A stretch of 9,837 nt of DNA from an uncultured Neomegalonema sp. Lineage in GTDB: Bacteria; Pseudomonadota; Alphaproteobacteria; Rhodobacterales; Rhodobacteraceae. Position 1 is the first letter of the stretch. Each line of letters starts with the position of its first letter. The notes under the pieces were generated by a model. It was not told the origin of the DNA. It made no database searches and saw only the letters and a program-made list of their open reading frames with translations. The stretch lies in contig CALFWP010000128.1 of assembly GCA_937927905.1 (NCBI GenBank), positions 1-9,837 on the forward strand, in the 5' to 3' direction. Both the position numbers and the translations under genes were made by a program. Positions 1-6,170 of this stretch are shown in pieces.

Positions 1-269
1 ACCGTGTCTGCAAAACTGATATCCGTCAGCTTACGGGCCAGCTCTTCCTGTCCGGGGATGTTGAACAGATTTGACGTGTGCCAGAGTCGTCGTGCCTGCT
101 GTTCCAGTGCTTCTACCAGACGCGGATGGGTATGACCCAAACCGCACACGGCGATACCGGCACCGAAATCAAGGTACTGTTCGCCATTGGTGTCATAAAG
201 CCAGGGGCCCTCGCCTTTCTCGAAAGAAAGCGGCGCCCGCGCATAGGTCGGCATGACCGGGGCAATCAC
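1..269 (-). CDS. argD: Acetylornithine aminotransferase (ArgD), N-terminal part, cut by window edge
   Basis: Pyridoxal-phosphate class III aminotransferase. ArgD makes N-acetylornithine from N-acetylglutamate semialdehyde in arginine synthesis, and many members also act on succinyl-diaminopimelate; it is cytoplasmic. About 89 residues are visible. They show the ArgD start pattern VMPTYARAPL, the WLYDTNGEQYLDFGAGIAV block, GLGHTHPRLVEAL, and the HTSNLFNIPGQEELA stretch that typically separates ArgD from other class III enzymes. The PLP lysine lies beyond the window. I chose the GTG start at 269 because a GGAGG ribosome-binding site (282-278) sits 8 nt upstream and the resulting N-terminus (M-IAPVMPTYAR) has the family length. 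The internal ATG at 254 has no comparable site. The gene is divergent from flbT. Its leader carries a terminator-like hairpin, described separately. The family assignment is firm; the exact substrate range is inferred. Confidence 0.92.
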   Translation of the reverse strand, partial: MIAPVMPTYARAPLSFEKGEGPWLYDTNGEQYLDFGAGIAVCGLGHTHPRLVEALEQQARRLWHTSNLFNIPGQEELARKLTDISFADT

Positions 270-282
270 GTCATCATCCTCC

Positions 283-319
283 AAAACAAAAGACGCCGCA
301 GGCAGTAGGCCGACGGCGT
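283..319 (-). terminator. Terminator-like hairpin plus T-tract in the argD leader (possible attenuator)
   Basis: Read on the minus strand, ACGCCG (319-314) pairs with CGGCGT (298-293). After one wobble and one mismatch, GGC (311-309) pairs with GCC (303-301) around a 5-nt loop. The stem is followed at once by CTTTTGTTTT (292-283), and the argD Shine-Dalgarno starts at 282. This is the form of an intrinsic terminator, yet it lies between the probable promoter and the gene, which suggests transcription attenuation or a structure affecting ribosome access. The fold is seen in the sequence; the regulatory role is inferred. No Arg-rich leader peptide or ATG was found upstream of the hairpin within the predicted transcript. 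Confidence 0.5.
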
Positions 320-332
320 TAACTCTCTCTTT

Positions 333-344
333 TTTTCGCGAAAA
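333..344. promoter_or_regulatory. Perfect 12-bp palindrome TTTTCGCGAAAA
   Basis: An uninterrupted palindrome with no central spacer, located between the candidate argD -10 box (366-361) and the leader hairpin, so near the expected transcript start. The symmetry and position fit an operator for a dimeric repressor. I cannot name a regulator, and chance in a T/A-rich context is possible. Confidence 0.3.
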
Positions 345-736
345 GACAAAAATGTCAACGTATATAAAACGGAAATTAAAAACGGACAATGATAAACAAT
401 AGATTAATAAATTAATTACAATTTTAATATAATACTATTCAAATCAGAGCTTTTAACACGTTAGTCAGTAATAATACTTCCCCTCAATTGCGGAAATCGA
501 ACCTCAGGAAAAAAGAAATAAATTCTAATAAATGCAAAACACTATCAGATTATTTGACAGTATACGGGACGTAGTTGTTTTACTGCATATTCACTGTACA
601 AGGTGAAAATGTAAACTGCGGGGGCGCTGAACTGTCATCGGACAACACGGGAAAAGGTTCACCTGGAAATGATGCGCAGCACGGCAGGATATAAAATTGT
701 AAACACGGCGCTGCGCCACCGCGAAAGAGGTGTGTG
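345..736. other. A+T-rich intergenic region between divergent argD and flbT
   Basis: About 390 bp without a credible gene. The part up to about 560 is strikingly A+T-rich compared with flanking genes. On the plus strand it holds a perfect TATAAT (428-433) with TTAATA (404-409) 18 nt upstream; this could start a long flbT leader or a small RNA, but is equally explained by composition. A TATAAA at 690-695 is nearer to flbT but has no good -35. GGCGCTGCGCC (707-717) can form a small hairpin just before the flbT ribosome-binding site. No sigma-54 pattern (TGGCAC-N5-TTGC) was seen. The short open frames here have no coding character. Confidence 0.6.
361..389 (-). promoter_or_regulatory. Candidate sigma-70 promoter for argD
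   Basis: On the minus strand TTGTCC (389-384) is separated by exactly 17 nt from TATATA (366-361), which would start transcription about 85 nt upstream of the argD GTG. A TTGACA (358-353) overlaps just downstream but has no acceptable -10 at 16-18 nt. The region is very A+T-rich, so false matches are easy. Confidence 0.3.
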
Positions 737-1150
737 ATGGCAGGACTCGCATTAAAACTCGCGCCTAAAGAGCGTGTATTAATCAATGGTGTTGTGGTCG
801 AAAACGGTCCAAGACGGGCACAGTTACTGATCAAGACCGATAATGCTGCAGTTCTTCGTTTAAGGGACGCCCTCGAAGAAAAGGACCTGATCGGTCCGGC
901 TTCGCGGGCATATTACGCGGTGCAGCGCTGTGTCGCCGGAGAGCTGACGGATGAAGGTGCTCATGCAGCAGTTCAGAGCCTAATACCGGAGCTGAAACAG
1001 CTTAATGCGGAAGGCGTACCCGACACACTATTCGACACTGTACTGTCGCACTTAAAGGCGGAAAACTGTTATCGCGCTATGCGGTGTCTGCGACCGCTGG
1101 TGGATTACGAACGTGGACTGGCAGCTGAGTCAGTAGAGAGCGTTTCTTGA
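737..1150 (+). CDS. flbT: Flagellin synthesis regulator FlbT
   Basis: A 137-residue protein of the FlbT family. In Caulobacter, FlbT binds the 5' untranslated region of flagellin mRNA and promotes its decay when the hook is unfinished, linking flagellin synthesis to assembly. Family features visible are the ALKLAPKERVLINGVVVENG start, the RRAQLLI strand, the acidic/basic RLRDALEEKD stretch, and SRAYYAVQRCVAGE followed by a helical C-terminal half. The length is normal. The ATG at 737 is preferred over the GTG at 734 because AGAGG (726-730) is then 6 nt away. No flaF, flagellin or other flagellar gene is present in the window, although flbT is often next to flaF and flagellin genes. It is followed by a 204-bp gap before kdsA, so it is probably transcribed alone. 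Family assignment is confident; target mRNA is inferred. Confidence 0.85.
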   Translation: MAGLALKLAPKERVLINGVVVENGPRRAQLLIKTDNAAVLRLRDALEEKDLIGPASRAYYAVQRCVAGELTDEGAHAAVQSLIPELKQLNAEGVPDTLFDTVLSHLKAENCYRAMRCLRPLVDYERGLAAESVESVS

Positions 1151-1354
1151 CGGACCAGAAGTCACGACATGAAACAATTTTTCTAGTTCCGCCACATGAC
1201 CGGAGCAAGCTTGGTCTAGCGTCTATTTGCCTGCCGGTTTCGGGCAGAGCGGCGGTAAAACATTTCGTGGACCGGCAACAAAAACTGCGGGTGTGCTTTC
1301 CCTCTGTTTTGTCCTAACAACACAAGGACTGTGACATTTTGCCCGGGGATTTCC

Positions 1355-2173
1355 ATGTTTTCATCCGTTCTGTCTCGCGTCGACAATGACGCGCCGCTGA
1401 CCCTGATCGCAGGGCCGTGCCAAATGGAAAGCCGTGACCATTCCATGATGATGGCGGAAGAGCTGAAACGGATATGCGACGAGCTCTCTATGCCTCTGAT
1501 CTTCAAAGCAAGTTATGACAAGGCAAACCGGACGTCGCTGCACGGGAAACGCGGCATAGGACTGGAGGGAGCCCTGCCGGTTTTTGAGGAAATCCGGGAT
1601 ACGTTCGGCTTGCCCTGCATTACGGATGTTCATGAAGCATCCCATTGCGGCCCTGTTGCCGAAGTCGCGGATGTCCTTCAAATCCCGGCTTTTTTGTGTA
1701 GGCAAACAGACCTACTGATCGCAGCCGCAAAGACAGGCAAAGTTGTGAATGTAAAGAAGGGACAGTTTCTGGCCCCCTGGGACATGAAAAATGTCATCGG
1801 TAAAGTCCGTGAAAGTGGCAACCCTAACGTGTGGGTAACTGAACGCGGCGCCTCCTTCGGTTACAATACACTTGTAGCGGATATGCGTTCGATTCCAACG
1901 ATGAAGCAGGACTGCGGGTGCCCTGTGGTCTTTGACGCCACCCATTCGGTTCAACAGCCGGGCGGCCTTGGCGGTTCATCCGGAGGGGATCGCAGCATGG
2001 CACCACTGCTGGCCCGGTGCGCCGTAAGCCTTGGAATTGCCGCAGTTTTTATCGAGACTCATCAAAACCCGGACTCGGCACCTTCAGACGGGCCGAACAT
2101 GATCCCTCTTTCGCAGATGCAGGATATACTGGGCACGTTACAGGGCTTTGACCGGCTGGCAAAAGCGGTCTAG
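1355..2173 (+). CDS. kdsA: 3-deoxy-D-manno-octulosonate 8-phosphate synthase (KdsA), metal-dependent class
   Basis: Condenses phosphoenolpyruvate with arabinose 5-phosphate to Kdo-8-phosphate, the first committed step to the Kdo sugar of LPS; cytoplasmic. 272 residues from the ATG at 1355, the usual length. Visible motifs are LIAGPCQMESRD (residues 17-28), KASYDKANRTS (51-61), ITDVHE (89-94), FLCRQTDL (113-120), VNVKKGQF (131-138) and TERGASFGYN (162-171). Cys22, His197, Glu234 and Asp245 match the four metal ligands of the metal-dependent enzymes, whereas the E. coli enzyme has Asn in place of the Cys. An upstream GTG at 1331 is possible, but AAGGA is only 2 nt from it; GGGGA (1345-1349) is 5 nt before the ATG. 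The preceding gap (1151-1354) holds a 5-bp hairpin CTGCC/GGCAG but no gene I can support. Confidence 0.95.
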   Translation: MFSSVLSRVDNDAPLTLIAGPCQMESRDHSMMMAEELKRICDELSMPLIFKASYDKANRTSLHGKRGIGLEGALPVFEEIRDTFGLPCITDVHEASHCGPVAEVADVLQIPAFLCRQTDLLIAAAKTGKVVNVKKGQFLAPWDMKNVIGKVRESGNPNVWVTERGASFGYNTLVADMRSIPTMKQDCGCPVVFDATHSVQQPGGLGGSSGGDRSMAPLLARCAVSLGIAAVFIETHQNPDSAPSDGPNMIPLSQMQDILGTLQGFDRLAKAV

Positions 2174-2190
2174 GCTCAAAATTGGTTTTG

Positions 2191-2217
2191 TGCCTTGAAT
2201 TCAATGGCATGGTTTTT
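2191..2217 (+). terminator. Weak candidate terminator after kdsA
   Basis: TGCC (2191-2194) can pair with GGCA (2206-2209), and TTG with CAA inside it around AATT, with one bulged T. TGGTTTTT follows. The stem is short and A+T-rich, so it may not terminate efficiently; the next gene begins 18 nt later. Confidence 0.25.
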
Positions 2218-2234
2218 ACTGGAGTACCGGTTTA

Positions 2235-2741
2235 ATGCGCAAACTCATGGCCGCCGCTGCTGCAACCGCCACATTATCCGGGTGCGTACAATCAGACCCG
2301 AATGTCTACGGCCCGTATGAAACCGGCCAACCGGCCTACACCGAAACAGGTGTAATCACCTCGGCAAGGTCTGTAGATATCAATTCAAACGGCGGCACAG
2401 GCATTGGAGCTGTGACCGGAGCATTTGCCGGTGGTGTACTGGGGGCACAGCTTGGGCCGGGGCGTTCATCACGGCGATACGGAAGATACGGCTACAGGCA
2501 CAGTTCTTCTGCGGGTGTGGTTTCCGCGCTGGGTGCAATTGGCGGTGCGCTGGTGGGCGGGCTGGTCGGTGCCGCAATTGAACGGGATGTAACACGTGCC
2601 AAGGGTACTGAATACATCATAAAACTTGATGACGGACAGCTTGTCACCATTGTACAGGCCAGCGAACCGCTTGATGTCGGAGAACGGGTTTTTGTTCAGA
2701 TTCCGCAAAGGGGCCGCACGCGGGTTGTTCCTGCAGGCTGA
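2235..2741 (+). CDS. SlyB-family outer-membrane lipoprotein with glycine-zipper segments
   Basis: A 168-residue lipoprotein precursor. The signal peptide MRKLMAAAAATATLSG ends in the lipobox LSGC, so Cys17 should be lipidated. Residues 35-50 (the TGVITSARSVDI area) and the C-terminal EYIIKLDDGQLVTIVQ (126-141) with VGERVFVQ (148-155) align in order with E. coli SlyB, an outer-membrane lipoprotein of the envelope-stress response. Two Gly-rich segments with GxxxG-type spacing (about 53-75 and 97-115) form the glycine-zipper hairpin. Between them lies a basic Ser/Arg/Tyr loop (77-93) that E. coli SlyB lacks. Residue 17 being Cys with no Asp at +2 fits outer-membrane sorting. GGAG (2221-2224) lies 10 nt before the ATG. 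Probably its own transcription unit. Orthology to slyB is likely but not proven, so no symbol is given. Confidence 0.85.
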   Translation: MRKLMAAAAATATLSGCVQSDPNVYGPYETGQPAYTETGVITSARSVDINSNGGTGIGAVTGAFAGGVLGAQLGPGRSSRRYGRYGYRHSSSAGVVSALGAIGGALVGGLVGAAIERDVTRAKGTEYIIKLDDGQLVTIVQASEPLDVGERVFVQIPQRGRTRVVPAG

Positions 2742-2764
2742 TTGTCAGCCCGGGGTGTGCTTTT
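2736..2764 (+). terminator. Candidate terminator hairpin overlapping the lipoprotein stop codon
   Basis: GGCTGA (2736-2741) and TCAGCC (2745-2750) form a perfect 6-bp stem with a 3-nt loop, and the TGA stop is inside the stem. A short T-run (2761-2764) comes 10 nt later, too far for a classic intrinsic terminator. It may instead protect the 3' end of the mRNA. Confidence 0.3.
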
Positions 2765-2827
2765 CATTACCCTGATGAAGCTTGATCCTTGATGCCGCTT
2801 CCGCGAAACTGCGTGCAGGAGGACAAT

Positions 2828-3448
2828 ATGAACGACCCTGAGGATTTCTTCAAAGATATATACCAGTTCACTTCACTGGAACAAACCGCTGCGCATTATG
2901 CAAAATTTGCCGCAGATTACGATGCGGCGATGAAAGCAGGCGGATATGTGACGCCGGGACGCTGCGCCAAGGCTTTGGCAGAGGCCGGGGCGGACAAAAC
3001 ATCGCCCGTTCTCGATATAGGTTGCGGCAGCGGTTTGAGCGGACTTGCCCTGAAAGCACAGGGCTTTGAGATTGTGGACGGAACGGATTATTCGGAAGAA
3101 ATGCTCGCAGAAGCGCGGCCGAAAAATATCTATCGTGATTTATGGCGGGCTGATTTAACCCGCCCCGATCCGCAACGGGCCGAGAGCTATGACGCTATAA
3201 ATGCCGCGGGTGTCCTCAACCCCGCCCATGCCCCGCCGGAGACGCTGGATAACGTTATGGAGATGCTGCGCCCCGGGGGGGTATTCGCCTTTTCGCTTAA
3301 TGATCATGCGGTTGCCGACGGCACGTATGAGGGGCGTTTGCATATTCTGATTGATTGCTGCGCAGTTGACCTGATGCACAGAGAGTATGATGAGCACATG
3401 CCCGCCAAGGACCTCAAAGCCTGGGTCTATGTTCTCAAGAAACGTTAG
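2828..3448 (+). CDS. Class I SAM-dependent methyltransferase, METTL27/WBSCR27-like
   Basis: A 206-residue Rossmann-fold methyltransferase. Motif I, VLDIGCGSGL (61-70), binds S-adenosylmethionine. The acidic end of strand 2 is DGTDYSEEML (84-93), followed by a KNIYRDLWRADLT segment, YDAINAAGVL (121-130) at strand 4 and LRPGG (147-151). The order and the N-terminal HYAKFAADYD box (23-32) resemble the small family that includes animal METTL27 (WBSCR27), whose substrate is unknown to me. The substrate here cannot be predicted; a small molecule is as likely as a protein. The ATG at 2828 is chosen because AGGAGGA (2817-2823) stands 4 nt before it; the ATG at 2792 has no such site. The gene ends 6 bp from the convergent gene at 3455, with no room for a terminator. 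Confidence 0.8.
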   Translation: MNDPEDFFKDIYQFTSLEQTAAHYAKFAADYDAAMKAGGYVTPGRCAKALAEAGADKTSPVLDIGCGSGLSGLALKAQGFEIVDGTDYSEEMLAEARPKNIYRDLWRADLTRPDPQRAESYDAINAAGVLNPAHAPPETLDNVMEMLRPGGVFAFSLNDHAVADGTYEGRLHILIDCCAVDLMHREYDEHMPAKDLKAWVYVLKKR

Positions 3449-3454
3449 TCTGTA

Positions 3455-4201
3455 TCACCAGCGGCCTGTAAAACCGTGCCAGAGGAGCGACAGGTTTTTC
3501 CGATATTCGGATCGCGCCGTAACCGAATGCAGGTTATGCCATGCATTGGCCAGTTCCAACAGTGCCGGGCTTGCGGCTTTCGGGAGTGCCTTGCGGTTCG
3601 CTCTCGCGCGGGCGATGCAGCCACGGCCCTCTTCCGCCAGCCCTTCCAGAACATCCATCGGAACCGGCTTACGCCCTGCTTTGACCAGCCGCGGCAGTGC
3701 CATGAGATAACGCGAAACGCCGATGCCGAAGCCCGCATCCCGCGCCACGGTCAACCCCTCCGGTGTCGCGGCGGGAACAAGAATTTGCACGGCCAGTGCG
3801 GTTAAGCCACCGGCGGTTGCCCTGATGTAAGAGTGCAAATCCCCGCCGTTCTCATGCACCGGAAAAGTACGATCGAGGTCATTGGCGCGCTGATCAATCA
3901 GGGCGTCAAATGGGGCGCGGGGCAAACCGGTTTCACGGATAGCTACGGAAAGCGGCGTCACAACCTCGTGGCGGCGAACCGGGGCTTCGCCGTAAATCTG
4001 GTCCAGCGCCTCGCGCCACCATTGCAGGCGGATTTCGCCCAGCATAGGCTCTGACACCATCGGAGCGATTTTCGCGATTTCAAGGTTAAAGGCATAGAGC
4101 GCAAACAAATGTTCGCGCGGTTGGGGCTTGGCAAAAAGCGCGGCACGGAAGCGGTCCTGATCGCCCGTCCGCACCGCCTCACCGCATGGGGAGAATGTCA
4201 T
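3455..4201 (-). CDS. Squalene/phytoene synthase superfamily protein, NDUFAF6-like, probably non-catalytic
   Basis: A 248-residue, all-helical protein. DRFRAALFAKPQPREHLFALYAFN (16-39 region), SEPMLGEIRLQWWREALDQIY (50-70) and RRHEVVTPL (76-84) are the hallmark blocks of the alphaproteobacterial branch related to human NDUFAF6, a complex I assembly factor. In true phytoene or squalene synthases the YAF block is followed by an Asp-rich DDxxD-type motif that binds the Mg-diphosphate. Here residues 36-49 contain no Asp, and the second conserved Asp motif is also absent near FGIGVSRYLMALP (158-170). A prenyl-synthase reaction is therefore unlikely; a scaffold or assembly role at the inner membrane is the best inference. 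The ATG at 4201 has a weak GGA upstream and lies 28 nt after the cimA stop, so it is probably co-transcribed. Confidence 0.8.
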   Translation of the reverse strand: MTFSPCGEAVRTGDQDRFRAALFAKPQPREHLFALYAFNLEIAKIAPMVSEPMLGEIRLQWWREALDQIYGEAPVRRHEVVTPLSVAIRETGLPRAPFDALIDQRANDLDRTFPVHENGGDLHSYIRATAGGLTALAVQILVPAATPEGLTVARDAGFGIGVSRYLMALPRLVKAGRKPVPMDVLEGLAEEGRGCIARARANRKALPKAASPALLELANAWHNLHSVTARSEYRKNLSLLWHGFTGRW

Positions 4202-4229
4202 TTTTATTTCCGGGCGGCAGGCACAGGTT

Positions 4230-5882
4230 TCATTCCGCAGCAATCTTCGATGACACAGGCGCGCCCTCGGTCAGCAACTTGAACAGAATGGCATCCTCCA
4301 GCGCCTGGAAGGACGCATCAACGATATTTGCCGAGACACCCACCGTTGACCAGCGCCGGCCTTTGCTGTCGCGGTTCACAATCAGAACACGCGTGACAGC
4401 ACCCGTTCCGCGCCCGACAATGCGGACCTTAAAATCTTCAAGTTCCAGATCGTCGATATACCCCTGATATTTTCCCAGATCCTTACGCAGAGCACGGGAT
4501 AATGCATTGATCGGTCCCTGATCGCCACCCTCCGGGTCAAGGCTTTCGGATACGGACAAAAACCGCTCGCCATCAACAGCAACTTTCACAACTGCTTCTG
4601 AGGCCGTAACCAGATCACCCCGGACATTATGGCGGCGCTCAACGGTCACGCGGTAGCGATCCACCTGAAAAAACTGCGGCATCTGATCCAGAAAGCGTCG
4701 CGCCAGCAGAACAAAGCTGGCCTCGGCACTGTCATAGGCAAAGCCTTTTTCCTCCATTGTCTTGACGTGTTCCAACAAACGCACCAGACGGGAATCGTTA
4801 GGCTGAAAAGAAATACCGGCCTCTGCCAGACGCTTGAGCAGATTAGAGCGCCCCGCCTGATTGGACATCGGGATAATACGCTCATTGCCGACTGTTTCAG
4901 GGGGCACATGCTCGTATGTACTGGGGTCCTTGATGATAGCGGAGGCGTGCAACCCGGCTTTATGGGCAAAGGCAGCTGTTCCCACATAGGGTGCATGGGC
5001 GTCCGGCGGGCGATTCAGGATTTCATCCAGCAAGGATGAAACTTTGGGCAACCGCGTCAGCGCCTCTGATGTAATGCCGGTTTCAAACATGTCCGCATAG
5101 GGCTGCTTCAACAGCAATGTCGGGATGAGCGTCACCAGATTGGCATTGCCGCACCTCTCGCCCAGACCGTTCAGCGTGCCCTGTATCTGACGCGCCCCCG
5201 CCCGCACTGCCGCAAGCGTATTCGCAACGGCATTGCCGGTATCGTCATGGGTATGAATGCCGATCCTGTCACCACCGAATTTTTCACAGACAACGGATGT
5301 GATTTCGAAGACTTCTTCCGGCATTGTCCCGCCATTAGTATCACACAGGACCACCCAGCGCGCACCGGCCTCCAGCGCTGCACCGACACAGGACAGGGCG
5401 TAATCAGGGTCAGCCTTGTATCCGTCAAAAAAATGTTCGGCATCAAGCAACGTCTCACGGCCCAGCGTGACACAATGGGCAACCGAAGCGCTGATATTGT
5501 CCAGATTTTCGTCTTTGGTAATGCCCAATGCGGTTTTGACATGAAACACATGGGTTTTTCCAACCAGACATACCGTAGCAGTTCCCACATTCAGCACACC
5601 GGCCAGCACATCGTCATTTTCCGCCGATCGCCCTGCCCGCTTGGTCATGCCGAAGGCAAGGAATTTGGCGTGTAAAGGCTTTGGCGGATTGGCGAAAAAT
5701 TCGGTATCCACGGGGTTTGCCCCCGGCCATCCGCCCTCGATATAATCCATACCGAGGCCATCCAGCGCATCGGCAATCCGGCGTTTGTCTTCAACGGAAA
5801 AATCAACCCCCTGGGTTTGCTGGCCGTCTCGGAGGGTCGTGTCAAAAAGATAGAGGCGTTCTTTGGTCGTTGCGGAAGTCAT
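4230..5882 (-). CDS. cimA: (R)-citramalate synthase (CimA)
   Basis: Condenses pyruvate with acetyl-CoA to (R)-citramalate, giving 2-ketobutyrate for isoleucine without threonine deaminase. 550 residues, the usual size of the long CimA type. The N-terminal TIM-barrel domain shows LFDTTLRDGQQ (12-22; Arg18 and Asp19 are the conserved catalytic and metal residues), GIHTHDDTGNAVAN with metal-binding His210 and His212, and TLNGLGERCGNANL. The HKAGLHASAI helix follows, and the C-terminal part (about 400-540) is a LeuA-type allosteric domain, commonly the isoleucine feedback site. The early EGGWPGANP and the very long barrel/linker fit CimA rather than 2-isopropylmalate synthase (LeuA) or homocitrate synthase. 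The ATG at 5882 is 5 nt after the preceding stop; a GTG at 5891 overlapping that stop is an alternative adding three residues. Confidence 0.92.
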   Translation of the reverse strand: MTSATTKERLYLFDTTLRDGQQTQGVDFSVEDKRRIADALDGLGMDYIEGGWPGANPVDTEFFANPPKPLHAKFLAFGMTKRAGRSAENDDVLAGVLNVGTATVCLVGKTHVFHVKTALGITKDENLDNISASVAHCVTLGRETLLDAEHFFDGYKADPDYALSCVGAALEAGARWVVLCDTNGGTMPEEVFEITSVVCEKFGGDRIGIHTHDDTGNAVANTLAAVRAGARQIQGTLNGLGERCGNANLVTLIPTLLLKQPYADMFETGITSEALTRLPKVSSLLDEILNRPPDAHAPYVGTAAFAHKAGLHASAIIKDPSTYEHVPPETVGNERIIPMSNQAGRSNLLKRLAEAGISFQPNDSRLVRLLEHVKTMEEKGFAYDSAEASFVLLARRFLDQMPQFFQVDRYRVTVERRHNVRGDLVTASEAVVKVAVDGERFLSVSESLDPEGGDQGPINALSRALRKDLGKYQGYIDDLELEDFKVRIVGRGTGAVTRVLIVNRDSKGRRWSTVGVSANIVDASFQALEDAILFKLLTEGAPVSSKIAAE

Positions 5883-5887
5883 TGCAT

Positions 5888-6169
5888 TCACTCGAAGTAG
5901 CGACGGAGCACAGAGGGCATCGACGTCTGGTCTATATTACGGGCGAGTGTGCGGGTGTCGGCACTGTAAAATTCAGCCCCGGCACCCGGGGTAATTCGGA
6001 TATCCAGACCAATCAGCTTGCAATAATTTGCAACCGGCGTGCGGGGCCGGTAGTCGTTTTCAGAGATATAATCGTCTACTGCCCGTTTCAGGCGCTCAAT
6101 AAGTCGCTCTTCAACGACGGCCCGGGCGCGATCAGCCTGTGCAGTGGTGATAAAACCCGGATCAGTCAT
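5888..6169 (-). CDS. Uncharacterised 93-aa protein between cysS and cimA
   Basis: I do not recognise this family. The protein is soluble-looking, with no signal peptide or membrane helix. The first 45 residues are rich in Ala, Arg, Glu and Asp and look helical (ADRARAVVEERLIERLKRAV). The second half, RPRTPVANYCKLIGLDIRIT through PSVLRRYFE, is more mixed, with one Cys and an aromatic, basic end. The ATG at 6169 begins one base after the cysS TAG, and the stop lies 5 nt before the cimA ATG, so translation is probably coupled to both. An upstream in-frame ATG at 6196 would overlap cysS by 26 nt; the tight TAG-A-ATG junction is more typical. It is judged real because the reading frame exactly fills the gap between two core genes. 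Function unknown; a regulator or partner of a neighbour is possible but unproven. Confidence 0.75.
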   Translation of the reverse strand: MTDPGFITTAQADRARAVVEERLIERLKRAVDDYISENDYRPRTPVANYCKLIGLDIRITPGAGAEFYSADTRTLARNIDQTSMPSVLRRYFE

Positions 6170-6170
6170 T

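Noticed and set aside
71..308. Plus-strand open frames at the left edge
   Set aside because: They are the complement of argD and have no coding features of their own.
401..464. CtrA-type TTAA-N7-TTAA sites in the A+T-rich spacer
   Set aside because: TTAA repeats occur at 404, 412 and 424, but the spacings are 4 and 8, not 7; composition explains them.
1231..1247. CTGCC/GGCAG hairpin between flbT and kdsA as terminator
   Set aside because: Only five pairs and no T-tract follows on either strand.
1331..1354. GTG start for kdsA
   Set aside because: The AAGGA is only 2 nt away, and the extra eight residues do not resemble KdsA N-termini; ATG 1355 is better placed.
3476..5675. Long plus-strand open frames opposite the NDUFAF6-like gene and cimA
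   Set aside because: Shadow frames of well-supported minus-strand genes with no family resemblance.
5885..5891. GTG 5891 as cimA start overlapping the upstream stop
   Set aside because: Possible for translational coupling, but the ATG at 5882 fits better and the difference is only three residues.
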